From NCBI GenBank assembly GCA_946612575.1, contig CAMOEU010000056.1, forward strand, positions 1 through 5,452: a stretch of DNA of 5,452 nucleotides. The letters run 5' to 3'. Position numbers and translations under genes: made by a program. This stretch comes from an uncultured Clostridia bacterium (GTDB lineage: Bacteria; Bacillota; Clostridia; Christensenellales; UBA1242). The first letter of the stretch is position 1. Each line of letters starts with the position of its first letter. The notes beneath the pieces were generated by a model. The model did not search any database, was not told the DNA's origin, and worked only from the letters and a program-made list of their open reading frames with translations. Positions 1 to 5,452 of this stretch are shown here, piece by piece.

Positions 1-173
1 CCTATAAGATGGAGAAAGAAAGTGTGATAGATATTCCTGATAATGTTAAGAAAATTGATGAAAAAGTGGTAGAATTGGTAGAGAAACACTCATCGGAAAA
101 GCCTTTAGTAAATCATGACAACTATATAAGGGGAAGTGTTAAGTTGGAATCAGAAAAATTATTTCAGATGTAA
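1..173 (+). CDS. 3' end of an unrecognised hydrophilic protein (partial)
   Basis: The frame beginning at base 3 is open for 56 codons and ends at TAA 171-173, so this is the C-terminal tail of a gene that starts left of the window. The tail is highly charged and rich in Lys, Glu, Asp and Val, beginning YKMEKESVIDIPDNV and ending KLESEKLFQM. It has no hydrophobic segment and no motif I can assign. An ATG at 9-11 lies in frame but has no Shine-Dalgarno sequence in the few visible bases before it, so I treat it as an internal methionine. The stop falls one base before the A-tract of the hairpin at 175-205, which is what the end of a real plus-strand transcription unit would look like. I do not recognise the family. 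That it is coding is likely but rests on a short stretch. Confidence 0.6.
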   Translation, partial: YKMEKESVIDIPDNVKKIDEKVVELVEKHSSEKPLVNHDNYIRGSVKLESEKLFQM

Positions 174-174
174 C

Positions 175-205
175 AAAAAAAACGACCGAAGTTGGTCGTT
201 TTTTT
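175..205. terminator. Bidirectional intrinsic terminator between converging genes
   Basis: A run of A (175-182) is followed by the stem CGACC (183-187), a six-base loop (188-193), the complementary arm GGTCG (194-198) and a run of seven T (199-205). The A and T runs can extend the stem, and read on either strand the hairpin ends in a U-tract. It can therefore terminate both the plus-strand gene ending at 173 and the minus-strand operon ending at 204. The last bases of the T-run are part of the stop codon of the minus-strand ABC gene (TAA, complement of 204-206), so there is almost no 3' untranslated sequence. Confidence 0.85.
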
Positions 206-1883
206 ATATAAAATCTGCTTTTTCTGTGTATGTAATGTTTTTGATATCTCCGTTTTCAATGTAGATAATCTTGTTTGCAATGTCTGCACAATATTCTTTT
301 GCACTGAAAATCAAGATTGTTCTTGAGCCTTGCATAGAGCGAAGAAGTTTTTTGATGTTTTCTCTTTCTTTGTCTGAAAGGTTTGAAGGGAATTCATACA
401 AAACAAGAATTTGTGATGTGGTGAGAATTGAACGAGCAAGGGCGATGAGATATTGTTTTTCAAAAGGCAATTCTGTTATGTTTGTGTTAAATTTCTTTGG
501 AAGCGATTTGATATAGTTGTATATTCCAAGTTCCTTACAAACTTCTTGAACAACTTTTTGATTTTTTTCTTGAATTGTAAGGTTTTTCATTATGCTTCCC
601 TTAAAGAAGATTGGTTTGGTTGAGACATAACTGAAGATGTTTCTATATGCTGATGTGGTATAATCATATATATTTACACCATCAAGCATAACTTTGCCTT
701 GTTGTGGTTTGATGTTTCTGCGGAGCAAATTGAAGATTGTCCTTTTTCCGCAACTCTTGCTTCCGAGAAGAAGAGTAGTTTCATTTTCTTTTATCATGAC
801 ATCAAATTTTTTGAGTGAAGGGTTTCCTTCATCATCTTTTTTGTAAACAACTTTTGAAAAACTGATGCTTCCCAAAATGTCTTTAAATGAGTTTTTACCG
901 ACTTCAACTTCATCTCTATCAACAAAATCAAGCACTGCATTCACTCTTTGGGTGGCGACATTAACATCATTGAAATAGGTCGAGATGTTATACATATCTT
1001 TTGTGGCGGTGATGCCGTCTGTCACATAGGCGGTGATTGTGAAGAAGGTGGCTACAGTCATCACTTCAGGTCCTTGCATTACAAGGAAGATACAAACAAG
1101 AGTTGCGATGAAAATCAAGAATCTATAGATTGTTTGATAGTGATTTTCTTTGATATTATCCCAAATAGTTCGTTTTCTGAGTTCTTTGATATATTCGTCA
1201 ACAAGTTCGTTATATTCCTTTCTCATTCGCTTTTCTTGACCAAGGTCTTGAATCGCTTCTCGCTTGTCCACAATTTCACTGAATTTTTCATATTGTTTGT
1301 CGTTGATTGCACGAAGACTCTTTACATATACCTGTCTTTTCTTGTTAAACCAAGAGAAAATGATAAAGTCGATAATATCAGCAACAACAACGATTATTCC
1401 CGCATAGATGCTTTTCGTAAAGATGATAACTATTGAAACAATCGTCATTATGAATCTTCCGAAAGCTGTTGTGATTTTGTCTCCAAAGTCAGCAACTGTC
1501 AAAACATCTGTATGAATTGTGTTTAAGATTCTTTCTTTTGAAACATTGTCAAAGTTTGCAGATTTTGCTTTAAGAGTTTTTGTGATAAACTCGTTGTTTA
1601 TTCTTGCATAAGTTGTTTTAATCAGTTTTGGATAAACGAGATAATTTCCAAGCCAAGCAAAGTTTTTTGCTGCAATTGCAACAATGACTGCAACAGCCAT
1701 CCAAATGGCGGTGGTGTAATTGTTTGCAGACATTTGTGCAGTGAGTTCTGCCGAGAACATTGGGATGATTACCAAAACAAAAACTTGAGACAAAAGAACG
1801 AAAAATATCGTCCAAAAAATTTCCCATTTGTTTGGACGGGCGAGTTTTTTCCAATCTCTAAAAACTTTTATATATTCTTTCAT
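204..1883 (-). CDS. ABC-exporter-like membrane protein with degenerate ATPase domain
   Basis: The 559-residue protein has the layout of a type IV ABC exporter half-transporter: a six-helix membrane domain (hydrophobic segments near residues 22-43, 58-84, 140-157, 158-179, 252-270 and 273-291), then an ATP-binding domain from about 336. The length is near normal and the frame is intact. The ATPase motifs are badly eroded. Walker A reads GSKSCGKRT (374-382), with Ser for the third Gly and Arg after Lys380. The Q-loop Gln is Thr422. The signature LSGGQ is LPFEK (472-476). The Walker B Asp is Tyr496, although Glu497 remains. The D-loop Asp is Ser503, and the H-loop His is Ala528. Conserved flanks such as IALARS (480-485) and the A-loop Tyr347 make the alignment secure. 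The ATG lies 6 nt after the cysS stop, with only a weak GTAGGG ahead of it, so translation is probably coupled. The substrate is unknown. It may be the inactive half of a heterodimer whose partner is encoded elsewhere, or a non-transport ABC protein. Confidence 0.9.
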   Translation of the reverse strand: MKEYIKVFRDWKKLARPNKWEIFWTIFFVLLSQVFVLVIIPMFSAELTAQMSANNYTTAIWMAVAVIVAIAAKNFAWLGNYLVYPKLIKTTYARINNEFITKTLKAKSANFDNVSKERILNTIHTDVLTVADFGDKITTAFGRFIMTIVSIVIIFTKSIYAGIIVVVADIIDFIIFSWFNKKRQVYVKSLRAINDKQYEKFSEIVDKREAIQDLGQEKRMRKEYNELVDEYIKELRKRTIWDNIKENHYQTIYRFLIFIATLVCIFLVMQGPEVMTVATFFTITAYVTDGITATKDMYNISTYFNDVNVATQRVNAVLDFVDRDEVEVGKNSFKDILGSISFSKVVYKKDDEGNPSLKKFDVMIKENETTLLLGSKSCGKRTIFNLLRRNIKPQQGKVMLDGVNIYDYTTSAYRNIFSYVSTKPIFFKGSIMKNLTIQEKNQKVVQEVCKELGIYNYIKSLPKKFNTNITELPFEKQYLIALARSILTTSQILVLYEFPSNLSDKERENIKKLLRSMQGSRTILIFSAKEYCADIANKIIYIENGDIKNITYTEKADFI

Positions 1884-1893
1884 AAAGCCCTAC
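1884..1893 (-). promoter_or_regulatory. Weak ribosome binding site overlapping the cysS stop
   Basis: On the minus strand the end of cysS and the start of the ABC gene read AAG-TAG-GGCTTT-ATG. The only purine-rich element is GTAGGG (1893-1888), which includes the TAG stop itself and lies 4 nt before the ATG. Such close spacing suggests that ribosomes finishing cysS re-initiate on the ABC gene. This is inferred from spacing only. Confidence 0.45.
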
Positions 1894-3278
1894 TTTTTTA
1901 AAATTTCAAAACCTTCTCTTGTGTCCTTAACTTCATAGCCAAGACTTGATATTTTTGCTCTTATTTCATCCGCTTTTGCAAAATTGCGGTCTTTTTTTGC
2001 TTGCCATCTTTCCTGTGCAAGATTTTTCACTTCTTCAGGGACAGCAGAATCTTGTTTTGACATAACATATGAAACAAATTTGTCAGGATTTTCTTTAAAA
2101 AGTCCCAAAAGTGAATATGTTTTTATCACAGAGTTTAGTGTTGCAAGCACAGATTTGTCTTTGTTTGCAATTTTTTCCTTTGCAGTTTTGAAAATTCCAA
2201 ACAAAAGGGAGAGTGCCTTTGCTGTGTTTAGGTCATCTCTCATTGCGATGTCAAAATTTTGACCAACTGTCTCATCTTCACCTTCAAGTTTTCCAAGTGT
2301 TTGAGCATTCTGCAAAACTTTGTAGAATTCAAACAAATGCTTCTCTGCATCTGGGAAAAGATTGTCTGTGATGTTTATGTCTGTGTGATAAGAATTTTGC
2401 AAGAGTGCAAATTTGATTGATTCGATGTGATAACTTTTTCTTAGGTCACTCATCAAAAGTGAGTTTCCAAGTGATTTGCTCATTTTTTGTCCATTGACTC
2501 TGATAAGTCCATTGTGTGTCCAATATTTTGCAAAAGGTTTTCCTGTCAAACTTTCACTTTGAGCAATTTCGTTTTCGTGGTGTGGAAAAACCAAATCTCT
2601 TCCACCACCGTGAATGTCAATTTGGTCACCAAATGTTGCATAATTCATAACTGAGCATTCAATATGCCAGCCAGGGCGACCATTTCCCCAAGGTGACACC
2701 CAATAAGGCTCACCAGGTTTTGCTGATTTCCAAAGAGCAAAGTCGAGTGGGTCATTTTTTTCTTCATCATTGTCAATTCTCACACCATCAAGAGCATCAC
2801 GAGTGTTTCTTCCAGACAATTTGCCATATGATGGGCAAGTGTTTACAGAAAAATACACATCTCCGTTTTTTGTGGCATAAGCATGGCCTTTTTTGATGAG
2901 TCCTTCAACAAAGTGAATAATGTTGTCGACATTTTCTGTTGCTCTAAGCCAAATGTCTGGGTCATCAATTTGAAATAATTTCATTTCGCTGTCAATTTTT
3001 TTGATTGTTTCTTCTGCATAATCTTTTGCAGGAATATTAAGTTCGTTTGATTTAGCGATAATTTTGTCATCAATATCTGTATAGTTTCTTGCATAGGTGA
3101 CATCAAAGCCTTCCTTTTGCAAAAATTTTCTCATAATGTCATATATAAGTGCTTGATAAAGGTGTCCGATGTGTGCTTCGGCAGATGGTGTGATTCCGCA
3201 AGCATACATTTTTACTTTTCCTTTTTCAAGTGGTATAAAGTCTTCTTTTTGTCTTGTCAAACTATTGTAAAATTTCAT
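1890..3278 (-). CDS. cysS: Cysteinyl-tRNA synthetase
   Basis: This is a class I aminoacyl-tRNA synthetase that joins cysteine to tRNA-Cys using ATP in the cytoplasm. The 462 residues match the usual length (about 461 in E. coli). The HIGH signature is at 36-39 and KMSKS at 265-269. The four zinc ligands that select the cysteine thiol align with the E. coli enzyme as Cys27, Cys208, His233 and Glu237, with the conserved blocks RPGWHIECS (201-209), DIHGGG (221-226) and HHENEIAQSE (233-242). The DALR-type helical region follows (DDLNTAKAL), and the C-terminus has the family's LGYEVKDT ending. The start is fixed by a strong GGAGG 7 nt upstream. It is the middle gene of a three-gene unit, 16 nt after the MarR gene and 6 nt before the ABC gene. 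One oddity is that the loop before HIGH reads CGITPSAEA, whereas most bacterial enzymes have a TVYD-type sequence. The alternative, the mycothiol ligase MshC, is shorter and less likely given the complete C-terminal half. Confidence 0.97.
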   Translation of the reverse strand: MKFYNSLTRQKEDFIPLEKGKVKMYACGITPSAEAHIGHLYQALIYDIMRKFLQKEGFDVTYARNYTDIDDKIIAKSNELNIPAKDYAEETIKKIDSEMKLFQIDDPDIWLRATENVDNIIHFVEGLIKKGHAYATKNGDVYFSVNTCPSYGKLSGRNTRDALDGVRIDNDEEKNDPLDFALWKSAKPGEPYWVSPWGNGRPGWHIECSVMNYATFGDQIDIHGGGRDLVFPHHENEIAQSESLTGKPFAKYWTHNGLIRVNGQKMSKSLGNSLLMSDLRKSYHIESIKFALLQNSYHTDINITDNLFPDAEKHLFEFYKVLQNAQTLGKLEGEDETVGQNFDIAMRDDLNTAKALSLLFGIFKTAKEKIANKDKSVLATLNSVIKTYSLLGLFKENPDKFVSYVMSKQDSAVPEEVKNLAQERWQAKKDRNFAKADEIRAKISSLGYEVKDTREGFEILKK

Positions 3279-3284
3279 TTTTTT

Positions 3285-3290
3285 GCCTCC
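3285..3290 (-). promoter_or_regulatory. Strong Shine-Dalgarno sequence of cysS
   Basis: The minus strand reads GGAGGC, with GGAGG 7 nt upstream of the cysS ATG (3278-3276). It lies inside the 16-nt gap after the MarR stop. It fixes the cysS start and shows that this organism does use canonical Shine-Dalgarno initiation, in contrast to the two genes that start around 3679-3761. Confidence 0.85.
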
Positions 3291-3294
3291 GAAT

Positions 3295-3678
3295 TTAGAT
3301 TTTTTTGTTTAAGTAGGCAGAAAGCACTTCAATTGCTTGTTCGACTTCACCATTTTTTTCTTCAAAATTCGAATCAAGATTTTTGATGAATGAAGAAAGT
3401 TCGGCCCTGCCTTTTTCAGTGAGTGCCATCATTTTACATCGTTTGTCAATTTCGCCTTGTTTTGAATAAACAAGTTTTTCATCTTCAAGTTCTTTTGCCA
3501 TAAGTGCGAAGTTTGATTTTTTTATGCCAAGCTTGTCGATTATCATACTGACTGACAGATTTTCGTATTGGCTGATAAAATAAAGCACTTTGACTTTAAG
3601 CAAATTGTTTTTTGCTTGGTGCTTCAAGATGTTTTCTGTTAATGCTTCAATTTCAAGTAATTTGTCTATGTTTTTCAT
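3295..3678 (-). CDS. MarR-family winged-helix transcriptional regulator
   Basis: The 127-residue protein is predicted to be a cytoplasmic DNA-binding dimer. A winged helix-turn-helix spans roughly residues 42-90: LSVSMIIDKLGI, then a recognition helix around 53-68, then the wing with the MarR hallmark Asp-Lys-Arg (78-80), followed by ALTEKGRAEL. The N-terminal helix (1-24) and the helical C-terminus (95-127) would form the dimer interface. At 127 residues it is slightly short for the family (about 140). Its only cysteine is Cys81, next to the wing Arg. The ligand or signal is unknown. The start is well constrained: an in-frame TGA lies at 3687-3685 with no other start codon in between. There is no Shine-Dalgarno sequence, and the consensus -10 box ends only 9 nt before the ATG. 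It is the first gene of the operon with cysS and the ABC gene, and is divergent from recD2. Autoregulation is likely for the family but not shown here. Confidence 0.88.
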   Translation of the reverse strand: MKNIDKLLEIEALTENILKHQAKNNLLKVKVLYFISQYENLSVSMIIDKLGIKKSNFALMAKELEDEKLVYSKQGEIDKRCKMMALTEKGRAELSSFIKNLDSNFEEKNGEVEQAIEVLSAYLNKKI

Positions 3679-3687
3679 ACATTTTCA

Positions 3688-3716
3688 ATTATAATTTAAC
3701 AAGATTTTTTTTGCAA
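3688..3716 (-). promoter_or_regulatory. Promoter of the marR-cysS-ABC operon
   Basis: On the minus strand a -35 box TTGCAA (3716-3711, four of six consensus bases) is separated by exactly 17 nt from a perfect -10 box TATAAT (3693-3688). Transcription would be expected to start near 3681-3682, only 3-4 nt before the MarR ATG at 3678. No second good promoter is obvious before cysS, so this one probably drives all three genes. Confidence 0.8.
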
Positions 3717-3720
3717 CTAA

Positions 3721-3741
3721 TTTGCTTGCTTTTTAAGCAAA
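3721..3741. promoter_or_regulatory. Inverted repeat in the divergent promoter region, candidate operator
   Basis: A perfect 7-base inverted repeat, TTTGCTT (3721-3727) and AAGCAAA (3735-3741), flanks a 7-base spacer. Outside it, AACT (3715-3718) and AGTT (3743-3746) extend the symmetry imperfectly. The size and dyad symmetry suit a dimeric MarR regulator, and the site lies next to the gene for one. It covers the -35 box and part of the spacer of the recD2 promoter and lies just upstream of the marR -35 box. Assignment as the MarR operator is inference. AT-rich intergenic DNA produces short palindromes by chance. Confidence 0.4.
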
Positions 3742-3754
3742 AAGTTATTAAAAT
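3726..3754 (+). promoter_or_regulatory. Promoter of recD2
   Basis: On the plus strand, TTGCTT (3726-3731, three of six consensus bases) is followed after 17 nt by TAAAAT (3749-3754, five of six). The predicted start of transcription, about 7 nt after the -10 box, falls on or beside the ATG at 3761, which would give a leaderless message. The -35 box is weak and overlaps the inverted repeat at 3721-3741, so a regulator bound there would be expected to block RNA polymerase. Confidence 0.55.
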
Positions 3755-3760
3755 ATGACT

Positions 3761-5452
3761 ATGGCTTTAGTAGGGACAATAGAAGATATAGTTTATAGAA
3801 ATGAAGAAAATGGCTACACCGTTGCAAGACTTGAGAAAGATGACTCCATTGTGACAGTTGTGGGCAAGTTTATTGATATCCAAGTTGGCTCAATGGTCAC
3901 TTTGGAAGGGAAATTTGAAAGGACCAAATATGGAGTTCAGTATGCTTTTGAGAAATATGAAATTTCAATGCCAAAATCTTTGGAAGGCATAGAAAAATAT
4001 CTTGGAAGTGGACTGATTAAAGGTGTTGGTCCAATCACAGCAAGAAAAATTGTGGAAACTTTTGGGGAAGACACTTTGGATGTTTTGGAATATTCTCCAC
4101 AAAAGCTTTCCAAAATCTCAGGAATAAGTGAGAAAAAGGCTGTTGAGATTGGTTTTTCGTTTAAAGAACATCGTGAAGTTCAAAACACGATTATTTTTTT
4201 GCAGGGCTTTAACATAACAACAAATATGGCTCTGAAAATCTATAATATCTACAGAGAAAAAACTTCTGAGATTGTCAAAAACAATCCATACAAACTTGTT
4301 GAAGATGTCGAAGGAATAGGCTTTTTGACAGCAGACAAAATTGCTCAAAATTCTGGAATTCCATCAGACAGTTTGTTTAGAATAAGAGCTGGGCTTATTC
4401 ATGTTATCAAAACTGCTTGTGAGAAAAACGGAAACACATATTTGCCAAAGAATATGCTTTTTGATGAGGCAACAAAAACCCTTGACCTTTCTTATGAAGA
4501 AAATGAAGAAAAGTTTAATCAGGCTTTTGATAGTCTTACACTTGACCGAACAGCGGTTTCTATGTGGGTGGATAATGTTGAGATTGTGATGCTTTCAAGA
4601 TATTATTATTTTGAAAACACAATTGCACAAAAACTTGTTTGGCTTGCAAATTGTCAGCAAGAATATGAAGTTGATGTAAGCAAAGAAATTGAAGAGTTTG
4701 AAAAGAAAAACAAGATAGAATTTCACCAAGACCAGAAGGATGCGGTCGCTGGTGCAATAAAAAATGGTGTTTTTGTCATCACAGGTGGCCCAGGAACAGG
4801 AAAAACAACAATTATCAAGTGCATACTTGAGATTTTGTCAAACCAACAAAAAACAGTGCTTTTAGCGGCCCCAACAGGTCGTGCAGCAAAAAGAATGAGC
4901 GACAGCACTGGAAAGGAAGCAAAAACAATTCACAGACTTTTGGAAGTAAACCAAATTCAGTCTGAGCAAAGTTTTTTTGTGCATAACGAATCAAATCCGC
5001 TCAAAGCAGATGTGGTTATTGTTGATGAAGTTTCAATGGTGGATGTTTCGCTTATGAGTTCGCTTTTGAAAGCTCTTCCAAGAGATTGCAAACTTATTCT
5101 CGTGGGCGACAAAGACCAATTGCCATCAGTAGGCCCAGGAAATGTGCTTTCTGACATTTTGCAAAGTGAGCAGATAAAGTATTGTATGCTCACAAAGATT
5201 TACCGTCAAGAAGAGAAGAGTTTGATTATCACAAATGCTCATCTTATCAATGAAGGGAAAATGCCTTTTATTGACAACACAAGTATGGACTTTTTCTTTG
5301 AAAGCAAAAATGATCCCGAACTTATCAAAAACACAATTTTGGATCTTGTCACACAAAGATTGCCAAAGTATCTCAAGGTCGAACCACAACAAATTCAGGT
5401 TTTGGCACCACTCAAGGCTGGTGTTTGCGGAATTGAGAGCCTGAATAAAGAG
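3761..5452 (+). CDS. recD2: RecD2-type ATP-dependent DNA helicase (3' end outside the window)
   Basis: The frame is open for 564 codons to the window edge. Family members are about 715-800 residues, so a C-terminal part is missing from view. RecD2 is a superfamily 1B 5'-3' helicase that works without RecBC in DNA repair and replication-fork maintenance. The N-terminal OB-like region begins LVGTIEDIVYRNEENGYTV. Helix-hairpin-helix segments follow at about 80-130 (SGLIKGVGPITARKI) and 180-198. The motor has a Q-motif region at 321-329 (FHQDQKDAV), Walker A GGPGTGKTT (342-350), motif Ia APTGRAAKR (370-378), Walker B DEVS (422-425), motif III GDKDQLPSVG (449-458) and the YRQ motif (481-483). The family motif QVLAPLKAG is near the edge. 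All visible catalytic motifs are intact. ATG 3761 is preferred. An in-frame ATG at 3755 would add two residues but abuts the -10 box. Neither has a Shine-Dalgarno sequence. It is transcribed divergently from the marR operon. Confidence 0.96.
   Translation, partial: MALVGTIEDIVYRNEENGYTVARLEKDDSIVTVVGKFIDIQVGSMVTLEGKFERTKYGVQYAFEKYEISMPKSLEGIEKYLGSGLIKGVGPITARKIVETFGEDTLDVLEYSPQKLSKISGISEKKAVEIGFSFKEHREVQNTIIFLQGFNITTNMALKIYNIYREKTSEIVKNNPYKLVEDVEGIGFLTADKIAQNSGIPSDSLFRIRAGLIHVIKTACEKNGNTYLPKNMLFDEATKTLDLSYEENEEKFNQAFDSLTLDRTAVSMWVDNVEIVMLSRYYYFENTIAQKLVWLANCQQEYEVDVSKEIEEFEKKNKIEFHQDQKDAVAGAIKNGVFVITGGPGTGKTTIIKCILEILSNQQKTVLLAAPTGRAAKRMSDSTGKEAKTIHRLLEVNQIQSEQSFFVHNESNPLKADVVIVDEVSMVDVSLMSSLLKALPRDCKLILVGDKDQLPSVGPGNVLSDILQSEQIKYCMLTKIYRQEEKSLIITNAHLINEGKMPFIDNTSMDFFFESKNDPELIKNTILDLVTQRLPKYLKVEPQQIQVLAPLKAGVCGIESLNKE

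Noticed and set aside
948..1436. Open frame of 162 codons on the plus strand inside the ABC gene
   Set aside because: It is antisense to the conserved membrane domain, has no ribosome binding site, and its low-complexity His/Phe/Ile-rich product resembles no family. It is a by-product of AT-rich codon usage on the other strand.
204..1883. ABC gene as a decaying pseudogene
   Set aside because: There is no stop or frameshift in 559 codons, the length is close to normal and the membrane segments and motif flanks are well kept. I therefore favour a maintained gene with altered function, though early decay cannot be excluded from one sequence.
1890..3278. Mycothiol ligase MshC instead of CysRS, suggested by the CGITP sequence near the N-terminus
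   Set aside because: The protein is full CysRS length, with the DALR-type region and the C-terminal family ending. MshC is shorter and is typical of Actinobacteria.
3279..3294. T-box or other riboswitch leader ahead of cysS
   Set aside because: Only 16 nt separate the MarR stop and the cysS ATG, and that gap is taken up by the Shine-Dalgarno sequence. The operon itself has a predicted leader of only a few bases.
4194..4200. Run of seven T in recD2 (another near 4972) as a possible slippage or phase-variation site
   Set aside because: Runs of this length are expected in such AT-rich coding DNA, and the frame is intact through both.
4118..4348. Minus-strand open frame of 76 codons antisense to recD2, and similar ones at 4560-4757, 4723-4908, 4957-5193 and 5126-5392
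   Set aside because: All lie opposite conserved RecD2 domains, and several overlap each other. None shows a recognisable protein family.

Overview
The window comes from an AT-rich bacterium that uses the standard genetic code: Trp is TGG, and TGA is not read as Trp in any gene here. A compact low-GC layout, an ATP-dependent RecD2-type helicase, a MarR regulator and a strong GGAGG ribosome binding site before cysS fit a low-GC Bacillota-type organism, possibly an uncultured gut lineage. That placement is inference from general character, not from a marker gene.

Layout, left to right. Positions 1-173 hold the 3' end of an unrecognised plus-strand gene. A U-tailed hairpin at 175-205 lies between it and the converging minus-strand unit and looks like a shared bidirectional terminator. 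Positions 204-3678 hold three tightly packed minus-strand genes, transcribed in the order MarR-family regulator (3678-3295), cysteinyl-tRNA synthetase cysS (3278-1890) and an ABC-exporter-like protein (1883-204). Gaps of 16 and 6 nt suggest one operon. The 82-nt gap at 3679-3760 carries two divergent promoters. From 3761 to the window edge runs recD2, a RecD-like 5'-3' DNA helicase. Its first 564 codons are visible and its stop codon lies outside.

Two things stand out. First, the ABC protein is an intact 559-residue reading frame with six predicted membrane segments, but its nucleotide-binding domain has lost key residues in the Walker A, Q-loop, signature, Walker B, D-loop and H-loop motifs. 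It is either the degenerate half of a heterodimer or an ABC fold reused for a non-transport role. Second, both divergent promoters sit so close to their start codons that the marR and recD2 transcripts are predicted to be leaderless or nearly so, and neither gene has a Shine-Dalgarno sequence, unlike cysS.

How the genes work together: cysS and recD2 are housekeeping functions (tRNA charging and DNA repair). The MarR protein is well placed to control its own operon and possibly recD2, through an inverted repeat in the shared promoter region. The signal it senses and the role of the ABC protein are unknown. No tRNA, rRNA, CRISPR array, insertion sequence or T-box leader was seen.
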